A stretch of 16,766 bases of DNA, taken from NCBI GenBank assembly GCA_029936295.1, contig JAPYTH010000031.1:1-16766 (forward strand), in the 5' to 3' direction. The position numbers were made by a program, and so were the translations under genes. This DNA comes from TMED109 sp015660425 (GTDB lineage: Bacteria > Pseudomonadota > Alphaproteobacteria > TMED109). Positions 1 to 6,924 of this stretch are shown piece after piece. Under the pieces are notes generated by a model. The model worked only from the letters and a program-made list of their open reading frames with translations, was not told the origin of the DNA and made no database searches. Position 1 is the stretch's first letter. Every line of letters starts with the position of its first letter.

Positions 1-149
1 TAATTATATATATAATTAATTGTTAATTCTTAATTGATTTAAAGCAACATGTTTTTTTAAATAAGAGAACTATTTCTGGATTTAAAAACAAATTAATATT
101 ATTTTTATGCTTAAATCATGTATTAATTTAAATATTTTAAGGTAAAACT
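1..149. other. AT-rich intergenic region upstream of the DUF442 gene
   Basis: This stretch is almost entirely A and T and has no convincing reading frame on either strand. Bases 1-18 form a perfect AT palindrome centred on TATATATA, and TTAAT repeats follow. An AAGG at 139-142 is the ribosome binding site of the gene starting at 150. A promoter for that gene is likely here, but composition is so AT-rich that no single -10/-35 pair stands out. Confidence 0.5.
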
Positions 150-611
150 ATGTCAGATTATTATAATATTGAAGAAAGTACTTTAAGAAATATTGATGGG
201 AAGTATTATGTTTCAGGACAAATTACATTAAGTATGATGAAAGAAATTAGTGATTTTGGTATAACCTTAATTATCAATAATAGACCTGATAATGAGGAAG
301 AAGGTCAAGTTAGTTCAGAAGATTTAAAAATAAAAGCTGAAACTTTAGGAATAAAATTTATAAATATACCTTTTTCTGGTAACTCTCTTAATATAGAAAA
401 AATTATTAATTTCAGTGATTTAATTAAAGATAATAATGAAAAATCTCTTTTTTTTTGTAGGTCAGGGGCAAGATCATCTACTATTTGGGGAATTGCATCT
501 GTTTTATATTTTGGTGCAGATTTAATAGACTCAATGGCTAAAATAAATGATATAGGCTATGATTCTAGTGGTTTGCCAAATATGGTAGAATATTTTAAAA
601 CAATCAAATAG
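150..611 (+). CDS. DUF442 / TIGR01244 family protein (rhodanese- and phosphatase-like fold)
   Basis: This 153-residue protein matches the small DUF442 (TIGR01244) family, found alone or fused to the beta-lactamase-fold hydrolases of the Blh/persulfide dioxygenase group. Two signatures are visible: NNRPDNEEEGQ at residues 43-53 and the active loop CRSGARSS beginning at Cys103. The spacing is Cys-x4-Arg, as in rhodanese sulfurtransferase loops, not the Cys-x5-Arg of true tyrosine phosphatases, so sulfur transfer or persulfide handling is more likely than dephosphorylation. The substrate is not known. The length is complete for a stand-alone member. The ATG at 150 follows an AAGG with 7-nt spacing. 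The GT4 gene starts 10 nt after the stop, so the two are probably co-transcribed, though no functional link is obvious. Confidence 0.85.
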   Translation: MSDYYNIEESTLRNIDGKYYVSGQITLSMMKEISDFGITLIINNRPDNEEEGQVSSEDLKIKAETLGIKFINIPFSGNSLNIEKIINFSDLIKDNNEKSLFFCRSGARSSTIWGIASVLYFGADLIDSMAKINDIGYDSSGLPNMVEYFKTIK

Positions 612-621
612 GATTTCTAAT

Positions 622-1641
622 TTGCTAATAGTAATGGTCGATCAGGACGCTGATTTTAATGGCAGATCCTATAGAGAGCAACCTCTAGGGGGTACAGAAA
701 CAGCTTTTGTTTTATTAGCAGAATCTTTTGTTAAAAATGGTCATAAAGTAATAGCCTTAACTAAAAAATTAACGTCAGAAGACTACAATGGTGTGCATTG
801 GAAACATTTAGATACAAAGATTGATCAATGTGATCTTTATATAATTAATAGGGCACCTATCTTACTAGATAATGCACCTAATGCAAAAAAAACTATTTTA
901 TGGATACATAATCCAGCAAATTATTTAAATAAGTTTAGAAACTTTAAAAGATTAATTTTTAAAGATTTAAAAGTAGTTTGTTCAGGAGAATACCATTTTA
1001 ATTCATTACCTAAATGGATTAAATCTAGATCAGTAATAATTCCTTTAGGTTTATCAGAAGACGTTTTTTTATTTAAAAACATCTCTAAAATAGCTCCAGA
1101 TCCCGTAGTAATTTTTACGTCGAATCCAGAAAGAGGCTTGCTCTGGCTTGTCAATATCTGGATTAATCATATAAAAGTTGCCGTACCCAATGCAAAATTA
1201 CATATTTTTGCTGGCTATCAAACCTACGGTGGTAGAAATAAAGTTAAAATAGAAAATATTTTAAATACAATTAGAGATTTGAATGATCCTAGTATTAAAT
1301 TATTTGAACCTGTTACAAAGGATAAGCTATTTAATAAATTACTAGCATCTAGAGCAATGCTATATAAAGGAGACCCCGGCGAAACTTTTTGTTTATCTAT
1401 CGCTGAGGCGCAAGCTTTAGGAATCCCTTGTGTTGTCAAACCTATAGGCTGTTTAGGTGAGAGAGTTCAACATAAAGTGACTGGCATAGTGGCTCATAGT
1501 GATGAAGATTTTTATAAAGGAGCCATATCTATTTTAAAGGATGACGAAGTTTGGATTAAATATAGAGATAATTGTGTAAAACTTCAGAGGGAGTATAAAT
1601 GGGAAAAAATTGTTAACAAATATCTAAATTTAGTGAGTTAA
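622..1641 (+). CDS. GT4-family glycosyltransferase (GT-B fold)
   Basis: A predicted retaining, cytoplasmic-face glycosyltransferase of 339 residues that moves a sugar from a nucleotide-sugar donor to an unidentified acceptor, probably in surface glycan assembly. The N-terminal Rossmann half has the donor loop GGTE at residues 23-26. The C-terminal half carries the GT4 E-x7-E motif at Glu254-Glu262 (GETFCLSIAEAQALGIPCVV), the best diagnostic here. The SNPERGL stretch near 167-173 is typical of the start of the second Rossmann domain. The start is TTG at 622 with an AGGA at 610-613 just upstream; the first in-frame ATG, four codons later, lacks this spacing. The stop overlaps by bases the stop of the convergent GT2 gene. 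Donor and acceptor cannot be read from sequence. Confidence 0.85.
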   Translation: MLIVMVDQDADFNGRSYREQPLGGTETAFVLLAESFVKNGHKVIALTKKLTSEDYNGVHWKHLDTKIDQCDLYIINRAPILLDNAPNAKKTILWIHNPANYLNKFRNFKRLIFKDLKVVCSGEYHFNSLPKWIKSRSVIIPLGLSEDVFLFKNISKIAPDPVVIFTSNPERGLLWLVNIWINHIKVAVPNAKLHIFAGYQTYGGRNKVKIENILNTIRDLNDPSIKLFEPVTKDKLFNKLLASRAMLYKGDPGETFCLSIAEAQALGIPCVVKPIGCLGERVQHKVTGIVAHSDEDFYKGAISILKDDEVWIKYRDNCVKLQREYKWEKIVNKYLNLVS

Positions 1642-2429
1642 AATTTTGGTTGATTGTTATCTTCCAGGTCAGCTTTGAGGTAACTAATTAAAACAAAAAG
1701 TGCTGCAAAAGTAGCGTTTAAAAATCCCCAGCCTTTTTCTTTATACCCTTTTCTTGTAATATAACATTTATAAAATCTTGTTAGAGCTCTCCTAATAGTT
1801 ATCCATAAAGGAGGAATTTTTTTTGAAGATTTTCTAATATCGTAAGCTCTAGCATTTGTGTATCGGTCTAAGCGGTGGATCATATCTGAAATATTATTAT
1901 CAACGTAATGGTCAATTCTATTTTTTAAAAAACCATGTTTATGTTTCAGAATTAGTGAAGGATGAATAGTTTCAATTCCCCAAGTTTTAGAATTTTTATT
2001 AAAAAGGCATGGTTTAGATGATACTCCCCATGATGCACCCCATCCATATCTAACTCTTTTTTTACCTATATAATTGTCAAATGGAATTAAAAAATAGCCT
2101 TTATTACTGTCTTTTAAAAGGTTAATTTTATTTTTAGCTTCTTTTATTAATTCTTTATTCGCTCTTTCATCAGCATCAATTTCTAGTATCCAGTTATTGG
2201 AACATTTTTCTATGCCTTCATTTCTTCTATTGCCTTCTGATTCCCAGCTGCCTTCAAAAATTGTACAATTAAAATTTTTAGCAATATTTATTGTATTGTC
2301 AGTAGTCCTGTCCAAAAGCAAAATAATTTCATCAATAGTATTGAGACTTTCTATGCATTCTTTAATATGTTTTTCTTCATTTCTTGCTACTATAAGAGCA
2401 GTAATTTTTATTTTATTAATAGAGTTCAT
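1638..2429 (-). CDS. GT2-family glycosyltransferase, WaaE/KdtX-like
   Basis: A GT-A fold inverting glycosyltransferase of about 263 residues from the chosen start. The N-terminus ALIVARNEEKHI is the standard GT2 opening, followed by DRTTDNT in place of the usual D-S-x-S-T-D-x-T, and by EIDADER, the acidic metal/nucleotide-sugar motif. The order resembles the WaaE/KdtX group of LPS inner-core glucosyltransferases. The hydrophobic stretch near the C-terminus (FLNATFAALFVLISYL) suggests membrane association. I place the start at the ATG at 2427-2429, preceded by GGAA, because the 18 codons before it to 2483 are not GT2-like and cover an inverted repeat. The last bases overlap the stop of the convergent GT4 gene at a TTAA. 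Specificity for heptose or another acceptor is unproven. Confidence 0.8.
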   Translation of the reverse strand: MNSINKIKITALIVARNEEKHIKECIESLNTIDEIILLLDRTTDNTINIAKNFNCTIFEGSWESEGNRRNEGIEKCSNNWILEIDADERANKELIKEAKNKINLLKDSNKGYFLIPFDNYIGKKRVRYGWGASWGVSSKPCLFNKNSKTWGIETIHPSLILKHKHGFLKNRIDHYVDNNISDMIHRLDRYTNARAYDIRKSSKKIPPLWITIRRALTRFYKCYITRKGYKEKGWGFLNATFAALFVLISYLKADLEDNNQPKF

Positions 2430-2449
2430 TGGATTCCAGATGTATATTT

Positions 2450-2488
2450 TATTTATGCTATGTAATAAAATGTATATTAGCATAAATA
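2450..2488. repeat. 11-bp perfect inverted repeat in the divergent GT2/SDR spacer
   Basis: The arms TATTTATGCTA (2450-2460) and TAGCATAAATA (2478-2488) are perfect reverse complements with a 17-nt spacer. The repeat lies between the divergent start codons at 2429 (minus) and 2505 (plus), where an operator for both genes would be expected. It could instead form an RNA hairpin in the leader of either gene. Confidence 0.6.
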
Positions 2489-2504
2489 CAATGGATATAT
2501 AATT

Positions 2505-3458
2505 TTGAATAAAAAAAAAACAAATATTATTATTTCTGGAGCGTCCGGCTTTATCGGTAGATCACTTATAGGTGAATTAATTAAAGATGGTCATAAAGTC
2601 TTTGGATTAGTAAGAGAAAATATTTTTTGCTTTGATCCAGCTTATTATACAAACATACTTATCCAAGATATATCAAGTAATATTAATATTGATAAAAATA
2701 TAAGAATAGATATTTTATATCATTTGGCAGCTAAAACACATTCTAATTCTAATAGTTACAACGATTATTATGAAGTAAATGTTTTAGGGTTAAAAAATAT
2801 ATTAAATTTTACAAAAAAGTTAAAAATTAAAAAAATAATTATGTTATCTTCGATTAAAGTTAATGGAGAAGGTTTTTTAAATAATGATAATTGTTATACT
2901 GCTTCAAGCAAAGACAATCCATTGGATAATTATGGCATTTCAAAAATGGAGGCAGAAAATTTACTAAAAGAGTTTTGTAAAAATAATAGCATTGATTTTG
3001 TAATTTTAAGACCTCCATTAGTATACGGCGAAGGAGTGAAGGGTAATCTAAAAAAATTAATGTCTTATATTGATAGAAACATTCCTTTACCGATTATTTA
3101 TACTAAAAATAAGAGATCTTTAATTTCGCTAAGAAATTTGATTAGTGCGCTAATAATTGTTGCTATTAATGATAAGGCTATATGTAAAACATATTTAGTT
3201 TCTGATGATGTTCCAATTAGTGTAGAAAACTTATATAGAAATATAGCTATTATAATGAATAAAAAATTATTTTTAATAAAATTTTATTCATTGTTCCTTA
3301 AAGTTTTATTATGGCCTCTTGGTAAAACTAAATTAGTAGATAAAATCTCTAATTCACTTATAATAGATAATTCAAAAATTAAGAATGATACTGGGTGGAA
3401 GCCAAATATAAGCTTAATAGATGATTTAAAATCTATGATAGAAAGCAGAAAAGATTAA
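2505..3458 (+). CDS. NAD-dependent sugar epimerase/dehydratase (extended SDR, WbpV/WreQ-like)
   Basis: A 317-residue extended short-chain dehydrogenase. The Rossmann motif GASGFIG is at residues 12-18. The catalytic set is visible as Ser115/Ser116 in SSIKVNGE and Tyr143-x3-Lys147 in NYGISKMEAE. The SSIKVNGE plus YGISKxEAE pairing resembles the WbpV/WreQ branch acting on UDP-N-acetyl amino sugars (4-epimerase or 4-keto reductase) in O-antigen synthesis. RPPLVYG at 169-175 and the TGWKP C-terminus fit sugar-nucleotide SDRs. The start is a TTG; a GGA about 9 nt upstream is a weak ribosome site. A run of ten A (2511-2520) lies in codons 3-6. The GMC gene begins 2 nt after the stop, so they share a transcript. 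The exact substrate is uncertain. Confidence 0.8.
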   Translation: MNKKKTNIIISGASGFIGRSLIGELIKDGHKVFGLVRENIFCFDPAYYTNILIQDISSNINIDKNIRIDILYHLAAKTHSNSNSYNDYYEVNVLGLKNILNFTKKLKIKKIIMLSSIKVNGEGFLNNDNCYTASSKDNPLDNYGISKMEAENLLKEFCKNNSIDFVILRPPLVYGEGVKGNLKKLMSYIDRNIPLPIIYTKNKRSLISLRNLISALIIVAINDKAICKTYLVSDDVPISVENLYRNIAIIMNKKLFLIKFYSLFLKVLLWPLGKTKLVDKISNSLIIDNSKIKNDTGWKPNISLIDDLKSMIESRKD

Positions 3459-3460
3459 TT

Positions 3461-5068
3461 ATGAGTATTGATATAGATTATTATGACTTTATCATTATTG
3501 GAGCAGGTTCCGCAGGCTCTGTTATAGCTAATAGACTTAGTGAAAATTCTAAGGTTAATGTTTTATTACTAGAAGCAGGAAAAAAGGAACACTTTTATGC
3601 ACAAATGCCTTTGAGCTTCGGGTTGTTTATAAATAGACCGGGGGTAAATTGGAGGTATTGCTCTCAACCAGAACCTGGAACAGCTAATAGAAATATACCA
3701 ATTCCAAGGGGAAAAATGACAGGAGGTTCTAGTTCTATAAATGGAATGGTGTATGTCAGAGGACAGGCTCTAGATTATGATACTTGGGCCCAACATGGAA
3801 ATAAAGGATGGGGTTGGAGTGAAGTTAGTAAAATATTCCAAAAGATGGAAAACTATCAAAATAGCATAGATGATTATAGGGGTAGCAGTGGTCCTTTAGG
3901 AATCTCTGAACTGGCTGATAAAAACCCTTTATATGATGCTTTATTAAAATCAGCAGAGTCTATAGGTTATCCAATAAATAAAGATTATAATGGCCCTAAT
4001 CAGGAAGGTATTGCAAAAATACAAGCTACTATTTTAAATGGTAGGAGAATGAGTACAGATTATTGTTATCTAAAACCAGCCTTAAAAAGATCAAATTTAA
4101 ATATTATTACAGAAGCTATGACGGAAAAATTAATTATAAATAATAATCAATGTATTGGAGTAATTTACAAAAATAATAATCAAATTTTTAAAGCAATGTG
4201 TAATAAGGAAGTTATTTTATCGGCTGGCTCAATTGCTTCTCCTCAAATATTAGAGTTATCTGGAATTGGTAACCCTGAAATTCTTAATATAAATGGTATA
4301 GCAGTTAAACATTCATTACCTGCTGTAGGAGAAAATTTTCAAGATCATTTTATGGCTAGATTGCAGTGGAAATTAAAAGATAAAAAAACTTCATATAATT
4401 ATAAGGGTAGGGGTATAAACAAAATTAGTGAAATGATTAAATATATTATTGCTCGAAAAGGTTTATTTAGTTTGCCAGCAGCATCGATAATTGCTTTTTT
4501 AAAAACACAAGAAAATTTAGAAACTCCAAATATTCAAATACAATATATTCCTTTTTCTGTTGGTAGTTTAAAGAAAAGAGTTTTTCATGATTTTCCAGGA
4601 ATGGCAGCAGCATGCTATCAATTGAGACCAAATAGTATGGGTTCTATTCATGTTTCCTCTTCTAGCCCTTATGACCAACCTTCTATAAAATTTAATTTTT
4701 TAGATAATGATATAGATAGGCAAACTTTGATAGATGCTGTAAAAATTATGAGAAGAATTGTAGAGGCAAAACCAATGGATTTAATAAGAGATTTTGAACA
4801 TTCACCAGGTAGTTCTGTTACCACTGATGTTGAAATTGAACAATATGTTCGTGAGACTGCAGAAACTGGTTTTCATCCATCAGGCACATGTAGGATGGGC
4901 TCAGGATCAAATTCTGTGGTAGATGATAAGTTAAGAATACATGGCTTAAGGGGAATAAGAGTTGCTGATGCTTCTATTTTTCCAACTATACCTTCAGGCA
5001 ATACAAATGCTGCTTGTATTATGGTGGGTGAGAAAGCAGCAGAATTAATAAAATTATCGTTAAGTTAG
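3461..5068 (+). CDS. GMC family FAD-dependent oxidoreductase (choline dehydrogenase-like)
   Basis: A full-length 535-residue GMC enzyme that oxidises an alcohol using FAD. The N-terminal FAD-binding motif GAGSAGSVIANRLSE starts near residue 14. GMC signature 1 lies at PRGKMTGGSSSINGMVYVRG (82-101) and signature 2 at GSIASPQILELSGIGNP (256-272). The C-terminal catalytic pair is His472 in FHPSGTCRMG and Asn516 in PSGNTNAACI, matching the His/Asn pair of choline dehydrogenase and related enzymes. No signal peptide is seen, so it is cytoplasmic. Family members oxidise choline, alkanols, PEG and other alcohols, so a betA name is not justified. It starts 2 nt after the SDR stop and is followed 10 nt later by a PhyH dioxygenase; the three genes form an operon. 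Confidence 0.93.
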   Translation: MSIDIDYYDFIIIGAGSAGSVIANRLSENSKVNVLLLEAGKKEHFYAQMPLSFGLFINRPGVNWRYCSQPEPGTANRNIPIPRGKMTGGSSSINGMVYVRGQALDYDTWAQHGNKGWGWSEVSKIFQKMENYQNSIDDYRGSSGPLGISELADKNPLYDALLKSAESIGYPINKDYNGPNQEGIAKIQATILNGRRMSTDYCYLKPALKRSNLNIITEAMTEKLIINNNQCIGVIYKNNNQIFKAMCNKEVILSAGSIASPQILELSGIGNPEILNINGIAVKHSLPAVGENFQDHFMARLQWKLKDKKTSYNYKGRGINKISEMIKYIIARKGLFSLPAASIIAFLKTQENLETPNIQIQYIPFSVGSLKKRVFHDFPGMAAACYQLRPNSMGSIHVSSSSPYDQPSIKFNFLDNDIDRQTLIDAVKIMRRIVEAKPMDLIRDFEHSPGSSVTTDVEIEQYVRETAETGFHPSGTCRMGSGSNSVVDDKLRIHGLRGIRVADASIFPTIPSGNTNAACIMVGEKAAELIKLSLS

Positions 5069-5073
5069 GAGGA
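5067..5073 (+). promoter_or_regulatory. Strong Shine-Dalgarno site of the PhyH gene
   Basis: AGGAGGA lies 5 nt before the ATG at 5079 and overlaps the TAG stop of the GMC gene (5066-5068). It fixes the start of the dioxygenase and implies coupled translation. Confidence 0.8.
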
Positions 5074-5078
5074 ATAGA

Positions 5079-5427
5079 ATGACTGATCAATTATCTTTAG
5101 AACAAGTAAAAAAATATGAAAAAGATGGTTATATTATAATTGATAATGTTATTGATAAAGTTATTTTAGATAAAATAAAATTAGCTACGGATAAAATAGT
5201 AGAAAACGCATCCTTGATTAATAAATCAAATGATCAATATGATTTAGCAGATAATCATTCTAAAAGTAAGCCAAGTATTAGACGGATTAAGCAACCTCAA
5301 AACTTTGATAATACATTTAAAGAACTTTTATTTTATCCTAGTGTAATAGATAAGGTAACTTCTTTATTAGGTAATAATTTTAGATTACATAACGGTAAGA
5401 TGAATATGAAATCACCTTCTGCAGGAG
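5079..5427 (+). CDS. Phytanoyl-CoA dioxygenase (PhyH) family protein, C-terminus lost in assembly gap
   Basis: The visible 116 residues are the N-terminal part of a PhyH-family Fe(II)/2-oxoglutarate dioxygenase: the opening EQVKKYEKDGYIIIDNVID, the RRIKQPQNFD segment, and HNGKMNMKSPSAG (104-116), which in the family comes just before the iron-binding His-x-Asp. That metal motif, the distal His and the 2-oxoglutarate-binding Arg would all lie in the N run, so activity cannot be judged. Family members are typically 250-300 residues, so 400 or more bases of coding sequence are probably missing. The bases after the gap (TTAATATTAAATT) cannot be placed in frame because the gap length is nominal. 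It hydroxylates an unknown substrate and is co-operonic with the GMC gene. Confidence 0.85.
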
Positions 5428-5527
5428 NNNNNNNNNNNNNNNNNNNNNNNNNNNNNNNNNNNNNNNNNNNNNNNNNNNNNNNNNNNNNNNNNNNNNNNNN
5501 NNNNNNNNNNNNNNNNNNNNNNNNNNN
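5428..5527. other. Assembly gap of 100 N
   Basis: Exactly 100 N, the usual placeholder for a gap of unknown size. It interrupts the PhyH gene. The true distance across it, and whether another gene is hidden, cannot be known from this sequence. Confidence 0.98.
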
Positions 5528-5607
5528 TTAATATTAAATTATTTGCATAACACAATAATAAGTGTAGCATTTACTATACATTATAAATGTAATTAGGGGG
5601 AGAGAAT
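5528..5607. other. Leader region between the gap and the formamidase-like gene
   Basis: Eighty AT-rich bases with no reading frame of note. CATTTA...TAAATG forms a short 6-bp inverted repeat (about 5568-5589) containing the TATACATTATAAAT stretch, a possible -10 region. AGGGGGAGAG just before 5608 is a purine-rich ribosome binding site that supports the ATG at 5608. No clear -35 element is visible. Confidence 0.4.
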
Positions 5608-6858
5608 ATGAAGATAATATATACAATATTTATTTCTGCATTTTTGGCTTTATCAGCGTTTGCTGATACTACAGATCAGAAATGGATGAATAAAGTAGAA
5701 GTAACTAAAAAAGGTGCACATTGTATAGATGATAGTAATTGTTTTAATCGTTATCATCCAGCAATTTCTGCAGTAGCAAAAGCAAATCCAGGGGATATTA
5801 TTATTATTCATTCTAGAGATGCTTTGGACAGTCAATTTAGATTAGATTCTATAGCTGATGATCTTTCAACAGTAGATTTAGGTTTAGTTCATCCTATGAC
5901 GGGTCCAGTTCATATAAATGGTGCTAAGAGAGGCGATGCATTGGAAGTAGAGCTTATAGATATCATTCCTGATGAGTATGGTTATACAGTTATTGTGCCA
6001 GGCTTTGGTTTTTTAAGAGATTTATATCCAGATCCTTATATAGTTAATTGGAAACTTACAAGAATAGGGGCAGTTTCAGATGGAATGCCAGGAATAACAG
6101 TTCCTTTTGAAGCTTTTCCAGGTTCTATAGGTGTTTTACCAGGTTTACCAGAAGTTGCTGCATGGAAAGCACGTGAAGCTGATTTAGCAGCTGCAGGTGG
6201 CGTTGTGCTTGGCCCTTCAACTGGAGGAGCACTTCCTGCATCCGTATGTGGAGAAGGCGGTAGTCATGCTAATGATTGTCTTAGAACTATTCCACCTAGA
6301 GAAAATGGAGGAAATATGGATGTCCAACAAATGCAAATTGGTACAAAAATTATTTTTCCTTGTTTCGTAGATGGATGTGGTTTGTTTACTGGTGACGTGC
6401 ACTATGCCCAAGGGGATGGTGAGGTATCAGGTACTGCAATTGAAATGGGTGCTATTAATGTATATAGAACTAGAATTCTTAAAGGCAAAGGTAAAGACAT
6501 GGATATGCCTGTTACAGTAGGTGATGATCAAATTAGAGATATGGAACCTACGCGTTATTATCAAACAGTAGGAATTCCATTAAAAGGCAAGGGTGTAGCT
6601 ATGCCTGCACATGCTTATTTAAGTTCTGAAAAAATTACTAATTTAGATAATTTATCTGAGGATTTAACTGCTGCAGCACGTCATGCTTTAATTCAAATGA
6701 TTGACTATATCGTTAGAGAGCATGGCTTAACTAGAGAACAAGCCTATATTTTATGCTCTGTAGCCGTAGATCTAAGAGTAGGACAAGTAGTTGATGTTCC
6801 TAATTTTATAATTACAGCTGTTCTAAACTTGAACGTTTTTGATAAAAACCGTAACTAG
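5608..6858 (+). CDS. Exported acetamidase/formamidase family protein
   Basis: A 416-residue FmdA/AmdA-family amidase; known members hydrolyse formamide or short amides to the acid plus ammonia. Family blocks seen are HPAISAVAKANPGDIIIIHSRDA (about 50-72), HPMTGPVHINGAKRGDALEVE (95-115), FPGSIGVLPGLPE (170-182) and GGNMDVQQMQIGTKIIFPCF plus GLFTGDVHYAQGDGEVSG (234-275). Unlike the cytoplasmic enzymes, it begins with a clear signal peptide (charged MK, hydrophobic core to residue 16, cleavage likely after AFA at 19). Cysteines occur in close pairs (39/45, 214/224, 252/257), fitting disulfides in the periplasm. Substrate is unknown; this may be an extracytoplasmic relative with a different amide. 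A 19-bp hairpin follows the stop, then a Tat-signal-like gene on the same strand. Confidence 0.87.
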   Translation: MKIIYTIFISAFLALSAFADTTDQKWMNKVEVTKKGAHCIDDSNCFNRYHPAISAVAKANPGDIIIIHSRDALDSQFRLDSIADDLSTVDLGLVHPMTGPVHINGAKRGDALEVELIDIIPDEYGYTVIVPGFGFLRDLYPDPYIVNWKLTRIGAVSDGMPGITVPFEAFPGSIGVLPGLPEVAAWKAREADLAAAGGVVLGPSTGGALPASVCGEGGSHANDCLRTIPPRENGGNMDVQQMQIGTKIIFPCFVDGCGLFTGDVHYAQGDGEVSGTAIEMGAINVYRTRILKGKGKDMDMPVTVGDDQIRDMEPTRYYQTVGIPLKGKGVAMPAHAYLSSEKITNLDNLSEDLTAAARHALIQMIDYIVREHGLTREQAYILCSVAVDLRVGQVVDVPNFIITAVLNLNVFDKNRN

Positions 6859-6869
6859 TATAGTCTAAT

Positions 6870-6914
6870 TATTATATATGAGAGGTACATTGTTTGTATC
6901 TCTCATATATAGTA
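6870..6914 (+). terminator. 19-bp hairpin between the amidase and the next gene, without U tract
   Basis: Bases 6870-6888 pair with 6896-6914 without a mismatch (two G-U pairs) around a 7-nt loop ATTGTTT; the core is TATATATGAGAGGTAC. No run of T follows, so classic intrinsic termination is doubtful, and the next gene begins only 10 nt downstream, too close for its own promoter beyond the hairpin. An attenuating, processing or mRNA-stabilising hairpin within an operon is as likely as a terminator. Confidence 0.6.
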
Positions 6915-6924
6915 TAAAGCCCTT

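Noticed and set aside
456..480. Tyrosine phosphatase active site in the DUF442 protein
   Set aside because: The loop is Cys-x4-Arg, not Cys-x5-Arg, so a classic phosphatase call is not supported.
921..1439. Two minus-strand frames inside the GT4 gene
   Set aside because: They are antisense to a gene with clear family motifs and have no recognisable domain or ribosome site.
2197..2502. Plus-strand frame opposite the GT2 gene
   Set aside because: Hydrophobic antisense shadow of the GT2 coding strand; it ends in the divergent spacer and has no ribosome site.
3461..5068. Naming the GMC gene betA (choline dehydrogenase)
   Set aside because: All general GMC motifs are present, but nothing specific to choline and no neighbouring betB or choline transporter is seen.
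5653..6411. Two minus-strand frames within the exported amidase gene
   Set aside because: Antisense shadows with no domain or ribosome site.
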